NCBI GenBank assembly: GCA_026120185.1 | Contig: JANUWF010001783.1 | Span: 1,395,001-1,459,000, forward strand | DNA: 64,000 nt | Reading direction: 5' to 3' | From: Voacanga thouarsii | Lineage: Eukaryota > Streptophyta > Magnoliopsida > Gentianales > Apocynaceae | Shown: positions 45,991 through 57,413 of the stretch, in pieces | How the letters are laid out: each line of letters begins with the position of its first letter | How positions within the stretch are numbered: position 1 is the stretch's first letter | Program-made: the position numbers and the translations under genes | The notes under the pieces: model-generated | What the model saw: only the letters and a program-made list of their open reading frames with translations | What the model was told of the DNA's origin: nothing | The model's database searches: none

Positions 45991-47898
45991 CTTGTCAGAT
46001 TAACTTAGTTGCTTTAATTGATGAGCTATTTTGTGGAACTGTTCTAAAGTGTCATTGGAATTTTATTCGAAGCTCAAAATCATTTAATTATTCATATCTT
46101 TCCAAACAGAATATTTTAAGAGCAATTTACTCCATGACTTCTCACTACTATCTTCCCAGAAGTGAGAGTTAAATTTGTAAAGAAGGCATGACAAGCTTTT
46201 GATAAACTGCTAGTGCATGCATCATGAAAAGTGTTTTGTCTTTTTAGCCCAACTCACACACGGGGCTTACTGAGATTTCTGTCTCATCACTCTTTTTACC
46301 ATGATTTCAGGTGGATCCTGCTGTGGGAATGAGTAGTTAGTGTTATCTGTCTTGGAAGAGAATGTTGTCATTTATTTTTATGTATTGTTTTGGGGAGTTG
46401 AGAGTGGATAATTTTTATTTATGGATTTGTGTTTGGGAATTCATGGATTTATTTTTGGGATGTAATAAATTTTTGAGTTAAAGTATTATTTTAATCCGCT
46501 ATTTTATTTGGGTAACCTAGTTATAAAGACCCCTTGTCCTTTGGACGGGCGACATCCCCAGCCCTGGCGGGCCTAGGTAGCGGGGTGTTGCATCTCGGCT
46601 TCATGTATATGATTGAAATGACATGTTTGCACTATTTCGTGTCCAGTGTTCATATTACTTGAGTAAATCATCAATACTTGACATGTTTTTTGAGTTATTT
46701 GAGAAAAATCATACCATGTACCATATTTCAAGAAATTTTACACATAACTTGCATTTACTAGAAGTTATAGAAAAAGAGTGAACACTTTTTCTATTTCTTG
46801 GACCTGAACATATGTATCATAAAAGCATTGAGTACTTAACATGAGCTTTTCTCCTTGTACTAGCTTATGTTAGAGAAAAACGACCACAAGTAACTTGGCT
46901 AGTTATGGGGTTTATCTTACTCAAAATGTGAAGACAAGACATTGGAATTAGCTAACTTCAGAATAACCTACCCAAGTGGGTCACACATATGAAATCCTGA
47001 ATAACCAGTACATGTGCGACAGCCATGAATTCCTGCATGCTTGAATTTACATGTTTTATACAAGAATTCCTAAATTCTTAAAATGAAATGAAATATTTTA
47101 CACTTGACTTCCTGAATTCCTGAACATGGGTTTTCTAGAAAAGATCTCTATGACTTCCTAAAATTCCTGAACATGAATTTTTTTAGATTTAACACCTGCA
47201 TTACTAATTTCTTCCACATGAATTTCCAGAATTGACACATGATTTACATGAATTCTTGAAATCCTGTATATGAATTTCCAGCAATGGCATATGGGAATTT
47301 TCAACCAAAATTCATGGATAAACCTAAATTCCAATTATTTGATTTTGCCTGGCTTATTTCTACTTGATTGCTAGTTGATCCTGGAAATGGTACTCGATAT
47401 CACTAAATGTTTCTTTAAAGAAAACACTAGTATACACGATTTTCACTGAGTGTTTATCACTCACACGGGTTTTATTCTTTGTCAAATTTTAGAAAGCAGC
47501 CCCTATTGAAATATTCCCAGATTTGCTAAGGAGTCAAGAGACATTATCAAGGTTACCACTTGTACTTGGTTAGAAGGCTTAATTTTTTCTATGGCTCTAT
47601 GTATTAGATTGTCCTTGTTCATAGTGCAATGTTTTTTGCTGTCTTGTAAGTTGATTTCGTTATAAAGACCTTTTATCTGGGAAGATCAGACAGGGCGACA
47701 TCCCACGATGTAAAGTCCACAATGATATGAATATATGGGGTGTTATATTTCTTGCATTTTAATATAAAGTTATTGAGTGATTCCACTGTGTACTAAGCTA
47801 AAATTGTTATAAAGACCCCTTGTTTAGGAGATCAGATTGGGTGACATCCCACAATATAAGACCCACTATAATTGGAAAATATTGGGTATTACAATTGT

Positions 47899-48271
47899 GT
47901 TGTTGCATTTATATTACTGTGTATGAATTTTTTTCTATTTTTTTTTAAATTTGATGATATATTTTGTTGAATACCTAGTAATGTTGTATAATAATTGGTT
48001 ATGTTACATTTGTGTGGTTGCACAACACAAGTATTTATGGTTTTCATGTCAATTATGCTACCAAATGATATGAAGCGTTACATTGAGGGTATCAATGAAG
48101 GAAGCCATGGTGGAGTTTCTTATGAAGGAGCAAACAACCCATGAATAATGATTTTTGTGCCCGTATAGAGGTTAGAAAGATCACTAGAGACCACGGTGCA
48201 ACTAGCACAACCTTCTGTGGGATCATCACTCAAAAACAAATGTAACATTTAACTGATCTTGAGATGGAAGG
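47899..48271 (+). other. Element G leader beyond E1, no recognisable gene
   Basis: A short frame near 48050 (MLPNDMKRYIEGINEGSHGG) ends in a stop and matches nothing I know. The region probably contains the joint of a large deletion that removed gag and most of pol. Confidence 0.4.
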
Positions 48272-48972
48272 GCAGATGGGAATGCTTTCTATAATCTAAG
48301 AAGAAAGTTTGTTAATTACTTAGGTGTTACACATAAATTTGTGATCTCTTATCATTCCTAAACTAGTGGCCAAGTTGAAGTAGTTAATAGGGAATTGAAG
48401 AGAATTTTGGAAGAGGTTGTCAACCCCACTCACAAGGATTGGAGCCATAAGTTGAATAATACTATTTGGGCTTATAGGACAGCATACGAGACTCTAGTAG
48501 GCACAACCCCTTATAGATTAGTTTATATGAAATCTTATCATCTACCCATAAAAATTGAGCAAAATGTATTTTGGACTATTAAACTTGTTAACTTTAATCT
48601 TTAGACTGTAGGGGAAAAGAAATTCTCCAAATGAGTGAGCTTGATGAATGGAGAGATGAAGCCTATGAGAACTCCAGGATATATAAACAAAATGTAAAGC
48701 AATGGCATGACAAGAAAATTCTTCTAAATAGAGAATTCAAATAAGGTAATCAAGTACTGTTGTTTAATTCTTATTTGAAATTATTCCTAGACAAATTTAG
48801 ATCTAGATTGTCTAGGTCATTCATTGGGCAAAAAGATATTCCCTTTGGAACTATTGAGGTATTTCATCCAAGGAAGGGTACATTTTGAGTGAATGGTAAT
48901 TGATTAAAGAATTACTTTAGCGAAGATCTTGGGACCTTAGAGAGGATTAATATCACTCTTCACGACTGGTGA
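48272..48972 (+). pseudogene. Ty3 (Tat/Athila-type) integrase, C-terminal half, broken
   Basis: Frame 48272-48604 reads ADGNAFYNLRRKFVNYLGV, THKFVISYHS, a stop, [36 protein letters not shown] and [19 protein letters not shown]. The Asp of ADG and the Glu of GQVEV are the second Asp and the Glu of the DDE triad. Their spacing is two residues shorter than the usual D-X35-E. A shift leads to the second part (48616-48972): LQMSELDEWRDEAYENSRIY, NREFK, a stop, GNQVLLFNSYLKLF, RSRLSRSFIG and GTIEVFHPRKGTF. These are the post-catalytic region and GPF/GPY-like module of the Tat/Athila lineage. Integrase would insert element DNA into the nucleus. The first Asp and the HHCC zinc domain are missing. Confidence 0.9.
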
Positions 48973-49252
48973 GGCATTTTGTTATTATTGTTTTCATCTT
49001 ATTTTGCCTTATTTTCCCTTTTCATTTTCTTTGATTGCTTTATTTTCCATTTTTCAGTTTTACTAGGTGTGTTTCTTGTTTTTGTTTTGTAGGTTTTTCT
49101 ATGAGTTCCTCTCTTTGGAGCAATGATACTTTCGTCTATGCAAATTTGAAGTGGTGTACCTATTTTTTAGAGTTAATTATTTGAGAATGTTCACTTTTTC
49201 CCTTCTATTCTTTTTTAATCCTATGGTTGTGCTTATTTGTTTATTATTTTAG

Positions 49253-49284
49253 CCATTGAGGATGATGTCTAGTTTAAGTGTGAG
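49253..49284 (+). other. Internal conserved motif, element G
   Basis: CATTGAGGATGATGTCTAGT then TTAAGTGTGAGG. It is the plus-strand counterpart of the motif in A, D and F, about 280 bases after the integrase end. Confidence 0.6.
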
Positions 49285-50341
49285 GAAGGGGTTTATTTGC
49301 TCTTGCCAGATATTTTCTTGTTTCAATGACTTTGAGTGAATTTTGGGCTAAATTTTTTTTCTAATGTGTGCTTGATTTGTGTTGATATGGTTGAGATTTT
49401 ATTTTTCCTTATACTATGTAATATGTCATGTCTTTTATGTGGTTTAGTTAATCATTGTTTAACTTGTATATTAGATTAGATAAGCTTCGGTCTTGAGAAT
49501 TAAACTTAATTTTGTTCATACTTGATTAAATAATTGAAGCTTTGTTCTTTGGGACTTGGTATGGTTGATATGATGAAGTATAGGTAAGGATGAGTAGCTA
49601 ATTCTTGTTTAGTGGTAATTTCTAAACTTGTTCTAACTTTGAGAAAGTAAATAGGGCAAGAGGTAAGGTTTGAGAGTAAAAAAAAAAGAAAAAAAAAGGT
49701 GCAGAATAGATGCATGTACCCATTTTGGAAAAAAAGAGGAAAAAAAAAGATCTATGAATGCAAAGAGTATGTCATTTGGCAAAAAACAACGTGCAAACAA
49801 TAAAAAAGAACAATGCTTAATAAATTGTAAAAAATGCTGAAAAATGACAAGTTGAAAAGTGAGAGTATGAGAAAACAAGAGTATGAGTAGAAATAAAGGG
49901 GCTGATACAATGAGATGGAGTATTAAGTTCACTCACTTGAGGCTATTAATCATATAAAGGAGTAAAAAAAAAAAAAAAGTAAGAGTGTTATTAATTTACT
50001 ACTAAAGTTGTGGGAATTTGGAGCTATGGAACTTGGTGACGTGATGATTCTTGCCTTATATGAATCAGGTTAGCCATATTCTTAACTTAATGAAAGGGGT
50101 GAGTGTCATTTAATAAGTATGAATTTGCTTAACTCTACTTTGATAGCTTTGGGTATGTTTGATCTAATATATAAGCTTGATTGGGATTGGCTTGACAGAA
50201 TATGTGGTATGGAAATTTTTTGGTAAAAGAAATGATAATATATTTGCTATGTTAGCTATGTTTTGCATAAATGTTGATAAATCTTATTTGCTTGATGTCT
50301 TGTTTTCATGAGGACAACCAAAGGCCTAAGTGTGGGGCAAT
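49285..50341 (+). other. Non-coding 3' part of element G
   Basis: No gene. 49680-49760 has poly-A rich purine runs. 49895-49960 (GGGCTGATACAATGAGAT, CACTTGAGGCTATTAA) matches the 3385-3530 blocks of A. 50297-50335 holds CATGAGGACAACCAAAGGCC then TAAGTGTGGGGCAA, the plus-strand priming region before the LTR. Confidence 0.6.
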
Positions 50342-51173
<832 letters not shown>

Positions 51174-51262
51174 TGATGTGTGTGTTTTAGGTGTTGGAAA
51201 TATTAACAACAAGGGCTACAATCAAACAAGTTTTAAATAAATTACCAAGCACTAAAATAATA
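51174..51262 (-). mobile_element. Scrap J: end of a B-type LTR
   Basis: TGATGTGTGTGTTTTAGGTG and the next 70 bases parallel the start of solo LTR B in plus reading (5271-5360). It is cut at 51262 by the TGTAACACCCC end of region H. Only about 89 bases remain. Confidence 0.6.
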
Positions 51263-54200
51263 TGTAACACCCCACTACCATGATTCTTTCACTGACATAT
51301 CCAACAAGTAGGTATTCACCCTACTAGCATAACATAGAGAGATATACCCCTCATTCTCTCTCTAAACCATCACGGATGTCCCATGTCTGACCTCCGACTC
51401 CACAAGGAACTGCGTTGCTAACTTAGAATAGCATGACTTACAAGTATTAACGCCCTCTCAAGAAAGAGTCCATCTATCGGAGGTGGCCACCTACTAGGAG
51501 AGATGCTTAAACTCTCAAGGGTTAGTACAAGAAGTCTGCCCTTATTGAGTACTCAATGTTTCACAACCCTATTTAGGTATAAATCTCAAAATAAACATTT
51601 CTTTATCGTTAGTTCATGAACATTCCATATAAAAAACCTTTCAAAGATAGACAACATAAAGGAGCTAAAATATCACTATTCATGCTATGATTTTTGCAAT
51701 ACTTGGTCATGCATAATAATGAAATCTATACATTGAATGTCATAAAAGAACCTTAAAACTCAATGCATGGCTCCTTTTCCATTTCATTGATATATTTGAA
51801 ATATTTCCAAAAATAGTTAGTGCATAAAATATTTTATAACTGTAAAGACACTTAAAGTCTTCGAATTGCTTTACAAGAGATATTTTGATAAAATGTAAGA
51901 ACTTACAAAGTCTTTAGAATCCTTTAAACAAAAGAAATTTCATGATATGTAAGGACTTACTTGGTTGGGTCCAATTATCAATTCAAGATACTGAGTTGTC
52001 TTGGTCTAGAAACACCACCCCGTCTAAGAATATACCACAATTCTAAATTAAACCTTATTCTACTAGTTATTTCAAAAAACACCATAAAGGAAACTTCAGT
52101 GCTCATCCATTATCATCTTTCATGAAATAACAATTCTAATTAGACATTATATCCAAGACACAATAGTCAATTTTTCATAAAGGTATTACAATGCCATAGT
52201 CCCCAATCATTACACTCTTAACAACATATGTGAACATTATTTACCCATCTAACAACAGATCACTTCCTATCAATTAAGATCTTAGCCACTAAGATAAATC
52301 ACATAGAATAATTATCCATTAACACAACCACCAATTCATGTTATGCAAAGTCTAGCATTCTCTTTTCTTATATAAACAACAATTTTTTGCTAAATCACAT
52401 ATTCTCAAACATGTGCATAAGTCACCAACATAACTAGATCATAGTAGTGCAAGAGTAAGATCAACCTCAATGCACACATAAATCAAATAGATAAAAGGGA
52501 GACAACTATATCAGGACCCTTCTCATTTAATTTTCACATAATGCATCACAATGTGCTAAAGTATAATTCACATAGATCATAGATCTACTATTTCTAGATA
52601 TCACCAATCATGAAGAAAGTCACTTAGTTCATAAGCATGCTTGAATGGATAGCAAATCATCATCTCCAAATAACACTTTTATCATATACACACATATTAG
52701 CTTCAAAGAATCCGAGAATACTACGACATACTAAATAACCAGTGAACTTAAAGAAGAAGGAAAAAGAAGATTTACTTGCAAAGGAGAGCTCAGTTGACAC
52801 TAAGAAAGTGAGGGTCATGATGTGAAGCCCCAGTGCTTGACAATCCAAGGAAAGAGAAGAAGGAAAGAGTGAGTCTTGGTTTGATAGAAGAGGAAATTGA
52901 GAGGAGAGAGGGGAAGATTACCTTGTCTTAGTAAAGGAGAGGTGATGTCAAGAGGATTGTGGTGTGCTTTAGTCCTCTTGGATATGGGAGCAATCAAGAT
53001 AGCATAATTTATATGAGTATGCATTGGTTTTAATAGAAGGGAGAGAAGAGAAAATAATGTAGAGTGTTTGTGAGGAAGTCAAGAGCAAATGAGAGTTTTG
53101 TGTAGGTATTCTTTGATTTAAGAGAAAAGAGTAGGGAGGAAGTGAGAGTGACCTTAATAAGTGGTGAGAGAGTGTGATTCGAGAGGTAATTAGGAAGGGT
53201 GTCTCGGTTTGCTGATGTAGAGTGAAGATTGAGCTTCTTGTCTTCTCGATTTTAATATGTTTGTGTGGAAAAAATGTTCGAAGCCTCTTGGAGACAATAG
53301 AAAGACGAGTGGTTAAGTGTGAGAAGGAAAGAAAATAAGGCTTGATCTAGTGTGGTGCAAATTGGCATCTTGCCATACCCAAGATAGGAAACTTTCCCCC
53401 TCCTAATTCTTTTTGCTAAAACCAATTGATTTAATGAAGGAAAGTGAGAGTCTTTCAAGGAAAATTGATGGCTCAATTTTCTTGAAGAAAAACTTTGAGA
53501 AGTAAGGTTAAATTGGTAGGGGTTTTGGTTATAGAATGTACTAGAATATTCTTAGAAAAATTTGACAGGTTTCTTTGTGGAGGGAGTTCAATCGATTGGT
53601 TTCCAACATCAAAGCTTAAAGGTGACAAGAATGCTCATAGAATCTAGTTGCATAGGGAGTAGTTTCTCATTCATTTGGGTGCACAAAAGGAAGGTGAGAG
53701 TTATTCAAGAAGATTTGGATTGAAATCTAGGAATTAATTAGCTCTAATCTTGGCTAAATTTTTGTGATGGATTACAAGAGTGATTTACAGAATTCAAAAT
53801 TCAACTCTGACTGAAAATAAGGAAAAAAAAAAAGACTTACTTTAATAAGAAATAAATCTCATCAGTCTCTATTACTAAATTAATGCCTAATCAAAGGAAT
53901 TAAGGAATGACATAGCCGGCTACCATAACAAAGAGAATGCAATATGGAAGGTGTGTGTATAAAAGGAATTAAGGAAATAATGAGTATAAGAGGAAGTTGG
54001 AATATAATGAGTATAAAAGGAAATAGGTTAGTGGCTATTTTAAATTCAAATATGTGAAATAGGAGGAAGATTTCCTTAGTTTGGAGATTCTCTTCCTCTA
54101 TTAAGGTTCAAGATGGCAGCTGCTCAAGAAAGTAAATTCAAAATTTCCTTATTCAATATCTAAGATGCTCAATTAAAAAAAATGAAGGGAGAGAATATGG

Positions 54201-54858
54201 GTTGCCATAAAGGAAAGGAGGTAACATGGTAAGTTTATGAATAAAAAGAATGGAGATATACGGCAGGAAGAAGGATTAGGAAATTAACACTCATCAAATC
54301 TTTCTTGATTGATTAGTATCAATATTCAGAATGGAAATGGTGGCTAGGAGAGATAGTAGCCGACTAAGAGAGATGGAAAATTTGGAAAATGAGAGTTTGA
54401 GTAAGAGAAGGAATTCGACTCTTGGTTGCTAGATTAGATGATTAATGCTCTAATCACTAGACCACACTAGACCTCGTTGTCATCTTAACTCAGTAAAATT
54501 ATTTTCACCACTAGTTTAATGCAAAATATTAATTACTAACACACATAACCAAGATAGGTCACTCACTTTCTCAAGTTCCTTTATTGGGCCATAGACATAC
54601 CAAACTCTTATCATTTAACCACATTAATCCTTGTGGCTTCCTAATCACAATAAAACTATTTTCTTTCTTAGTTCTATACCTAATATTCTTCCCAATATAA
54701 TCTTAAATTTATAAACAATATCTCAATTCTACTCAAGCTATGCAATTAAGCTAGATATAAAATTCACATGTAACCATATCAAAACTCCAATGCACAAAGT
54801 AACGCAAAACAATGCATGATTCTTTTGACTCCTAACGGTGAGTTAAGGTACGTTATCA
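51263..54858 (-). repeat. Long LTR of region H
   Basis: In plus reading it begins TGTAACACCCCACTACC and ends CGTTATCA, so in element sense it is TGATAACG...GGGTGTTACA (3596 bases). 51340-51560 matches the GC-rich block of E3 in reverse. It contains tRNA-like boxes at 54405-54480 (minus) about 400 bases from the LTR start. No gene: minus-strand frames at 52660-53476 show no domain. Confidence 0.7.
54405..54480 (-). other. tRNA-like A-box/B-box pair in H
   Basis: On the minus strand TGGTCTAGTGA (54464-54454) then GAGTCGAATTCC (54421-54410), with AGAGCA following the A box. Third copy of the arrangement seen in L and E3. Confidence 0.55.
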
Positions 54859-54880
54859 TATCCCCCCCCCCTCCCCACTT
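54859..54880 (-). other. Polypurine tract of region H
   Basis: On the minus strand AAGTGGGGAG followed by a run of G and ATA lies immediately before the LTR start TGATAACG. It is a classic plus-strand primer. Confidence 0.75.
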
Positions 54881-55062
54881 GATGGAATTTTGCCCCTAAA
54901 TTCACGATGTCATTATTTTAGAGCGATTCTGGGGGTCTTTTCTTCATCTAACATTTTGGCCGCCCAATGCTCCCAGCCAGGTCCGCATGCTTAAGAAATA
55001 CACACTCATCTATCGCCCATACAAAAACAAAGTTTAATTATCTAGCCCATTTATTCGGCATC

Positions 55063-56799
55063 CTATGGAGTTTCCTCAATTCTCTTTTTACCTTTAGGTT
55101 CTACCATCTTAGTCTTCTTTTGCAGTCCATCTATATCATCCTTAAGTCCTCTCTTGGGCTTGGGTCCTTCAAAATCCACTTTTCTAGAGTCATAGCTACC
55201 TACATACTGAATCTCAACATTACTACCATCATACCTAAGCAAGTCCTCTCTCAATGACTCGGAGGAGATAGAACCACCAAAAGGTTGATGTGGTGATGCG
55301 TATGTATTTGGGTATAAAAATCATATAAAAATAAGCACATTCCCAATCAATTTTAAATTAAAACGTTAACCCCAAATTACACATATGAGTAAGCGTACTT
55401 ATCATTAACAGAGTATAGGGTTCAAACGAGTGTCAATCCTCAAGGAACAAGTATGCATTAATCACTTTTCTTTCATTGTTTAACCGACTCCATAAAGTGA
55501 AAAAGAAATAAAAATAAAAATAAAATAAACGAAAAATATATACATGTCAAGGATGGAGAATTATGTAATTTAAACCATTGTTCTGACAAACATGATCTTA
55601 AAGAACCCAATCATTATCATAAATGGTTATTCTCTTGGCATCATAAAGGATTAAAGTCGATTCACTTCTTTGGTCAATCCATGAAATCACTACCTTCTAG
55701 AGAAATTAGCATCACATGGTCAGTCTCAACTAATTCATCCAAAAGATGCCTTAAATACAATCCTTAATTAAATTTTCTTGGTCTGACAAATTTAAAGTAT
55801 AAAATTAATCAATGAATCCTTGGTCTGGCAGACATCAATTAACCTTTAATTACTCAGTCCTCAGCAATTAACCCCCTTGGTCTAGTAAGTTAATAGCTAA
55901 TCAAATATGAAATCAATAAATTGCAACCACCATCAACCCCTTTGGTCTAGTAAGTTAATGGAAAGAAACTACCAATTAATCCTGTAATAAGTATAAGTAA
56001 TTAAATACCAAGAAGAATAATCAATTAATCAAAAGATCAAATAACTCTAAAAATAAAAAATACCTAAAATAATGTCAAATTACAATAAAACAATTAACAC
56101 ATCATTGTTCAAGAAAAAGAAAACAAAGTAAAAGAAAGCACTCATAGACAAGCCTCCATCTTCTTCCCTTGTAGACCTTCTTGCATAATCCTCTTTAACT
56201 TGAAGAATTCCTCCTTTGATTTGAGTGATTTTCTATGATGATCTATGAATTCTCCCCATTTCTCTTGTGTTTTCCATCTATTTCTAGGCTTAGGAAGTGC
56301 CTAAATTCGTTGGTGCAAGGTTCTTGGCCGAGTAGAAGTAGGAAGATACTAAAATTCTACAGATTACCAAAAACCGTGTAGAAAAATCAAGATTCTGTCT
56401 TATCTTCTGGGCATAGCTGGCGCCGCCTTGGCTACTAGAGCCGGCACTGGTTTGGTCTTGTTCTAGTCCTGTTTCAATAATTTTTCATCACTTCGAAATA
56501 CGTGCCAATAGTGTGTAGCCGACGTCTGTTCCTCTGCCCTGGCCGCCACCGCCTATGTTCTGTTTTGCGACGATTTTCCTTTGTTTTACCCCTAAAATCT
56601 AAAATAATGAACAAAATACCTTTCTAAGGGTAAAATCTCAAATATGAAGGAATATGACTAGTTATTGAACAGAATGTATCACAAAAGAGCCTCAAATAAC
56701 TAGAAAAAAATGACTAATTTAAGTCTTATCATGTGGTATGGAGGATTGACAAATGTGAGGAACTATAGATCTACGAGTATCAATAGGTGTTCTAACCAT
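55063..56799 (-). pseudogene. Short ORF of region H, split by solo LTR M
   Basis: It begins ATG at 56799 (MVRTPIDTRR) about 90 bases after the primer site. It is interrupted at 56732 by LTR M and resumes at 55288 to a stop at 55063. Discounting the insert and one TGTGG copy, the frame stays open without a stop, about 97 codons. The second part (55287-55063) has SESLREDLLRYDGSNVEIQY and the basic KRGLKDDIDGLQKKTK. It is charged with a Lys-rich C-terminal half. Its place is that of a gag start, but it is too short and has no Gag core. I do not recognise it. The open frame suggests the M insertion, not earlier decay, broke it. Confidence 0.5.
55294..56731 (-). mobile_element. Solo LTR M (element D family) nested in H
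   Basis: In plus reading it begins TGATGCGTATGTATTTGG and ends AAGTCTTATCA, 1438 bases. A perfect target duplication TGTGG is at 55289-55293 and 56732-56736. It aligns by eye with the LTRs of element D along its whole length. It has a local insertion of CCCCTTGGTCTAGTAAGTTA type near 55870-55960 that repeats a neighbouring phrase. The GGCGCC block is at 56405-56560; the TATA box of D is altered here. Confidence 0.92.
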
Positions 56800-56889
56800 C
56801 CTTTTTACATAAAACACACTTTGGTTAGTAATATATCATAATACTTAAAGAAATAAATCCCAAATAAATACAAGTGTAGCATAAACTTA

Positions 56890-56902
56890 GTATCTGATAC
56901 CA
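56890..56902 (-). other. tRNA-iMet-like primer binding site of region H
   Basis: TGGTATCAGATAC on the minus strand, two bases after the LTR end TTACA. Nine to ten bases match the complement of initiator tRNA-Met (TGGTATCAGAGCC). Confidence 0.65.
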
Positions 56903-56904
56903 CT

Positions 56905-57413
56905 TGTAATACCTCGCTAATATATTACTGGAAGAGGGTTGGGCATATCTATGTGTCTTTATAAATAGATATAAGTAAGACTCAAAAGAATGATTTAAAA
57001 TTTAATACATAACTTCTCAATATTTGTGCAAAATCTAATGATAAAACGGATGCATAACATTCTTAATATGAAATGAACTATTGTAATCTAAGTAAATCTT
57101 TTAGCACTAAGAACTCACAATCTCATCTATATTAGATCCTTCTAAAAATCATGATAAAAAGAATAGTGTGAGAATGAATCTCAATAAGACCTATGGTGTG
57201 CGTGTGAAATATTTTTAAAATATTTCATAATGTATGATGAACAACTTTTGTAGAAAACGAATTCACATAATACTATCAAAATACTTTGTTAATAAATTTC
57301 TTGAGTGAATTCATAATGCACTTTTGAAAAGTAGAGTAAAATAACATAATTATAGTATGAATGCAAAGCACTTTGGGAATCCCAACTAATAGAAAGATAT
57401 TCAACCTTCTGAC
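56905..57413 (-). repeat. Partial TGTAA-class LTR next to the H primer site
   Basis: In plus reading it begins TGTAATACCTCGCTAAT. Near 57125-57210 the minus strand has TTCACACGCACACC, TTATTGAGAT and TTTTATCATGATTTTTAG, paralleling E3 (46245-46320). It is truncated at about 57413 by copia element K. Confidence 0.6.

Larger units (their letters stand above)
41824..46592 (+). mobile_element. E3: giant solo LTR nested in E2
   Basis: It begins TGTATCAGCTAGAACC and ends AGCGGGGTGTTGCA. A perfect target duplication TCTCG is at 41819-41823 and 46593-46597. It is 4769 bases without PBS, coding motif or second LTR. It carries a tRNA-like box pair (42110-42180), TATA box (42817-42825), a CT-rich stretch with GACCGAACACTCCC and TTGGCCGAATGA (43790-43870), a GC-rich block (45690-45960) and the terminal TTATAAAGACCCCTTGTCC and GGGCGACATCCCCAGCC. 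Minus-strand frames at 43256-43879 are antisense to purine/pyrimidine-biased leader and are not genes. Confidence 0.86.
38862..47747 (+). mobile_element. E2: giant solo LTR nested in E1, itself split by E3
   Basis: It begins TGTAACGTCCGTC and ends GGGGTGTTATA (last CA changed to TA). A perfect target duplication TTTCT is at 38857-38861 and 47748-47752. Own sequence 38862-41823 plus 46598-47747, about 4.1 kb. TATA box CTATAAATATAG at 39746-39757, then a leader containing GGCCAACAAAATTCCGCAA and purine runs. Near the end come GTTATAAAGACC, GGGCGACATCCCACG and TGGGGTGTTATA. Segments such as TGTAGGCG (41083) and GGGTCCCTTGATTTTAAATC (41155) have counterparts in E1 (37505, 37575), so E1 and E2 are relatives. 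No gene. Confidence 0.86.
33806..47893 (+). mobile_element. E1: giant solo LTR (TGTAA class) holding C1, E2 and E3
   Basis: It begins TGTAATACCC and ends GGGTATTACA, a perfect 10-base inverted repeat. A perfect target duplication ATTGT lies at 33801-33805 and 47894-47898. Its own sequence (33806-34997, 36741-38861 and 47753-47893) totals about 3.45 kb once insertions are removed. No coding sequence, PBS or second LTR is present, so it is a solo LTR. A TATA box at 34334-34340 precedes a purine-rich leader (34360-34620). Close to the end, TTATAAAGACCCCTTG then GACATCCCAC matches E2 and E3. Ends of this type are typical of Ty3 chromoviruses (Tekay/Del); the assignment is by ends and layout only. 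Confidence 0.88.
51263..57413 (-). mobile_element. Region H: minus-strand TGTAA-class LTR element, deleted and nested
   Basis: It contains one long LTR (51263-54858), a purine tract (54859-54880), about 600 bases of internal sequence with a short frame, a tRNA-iMet-like primer site (56890-56902) and part of a second LTR (56905-57413). Solo LTR M interrupts the internal part. The order LTR, primer site, ORF, purine tract, LTR fits one minus-strand element. However, the two LTR ends agree by eye only in the last 16 bases (GGTATTACA against GGGTGTTACA type), so they may come from two different elements. The left target flank is TAATA; the right end is lost at copia K. Confidence 0.6.
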
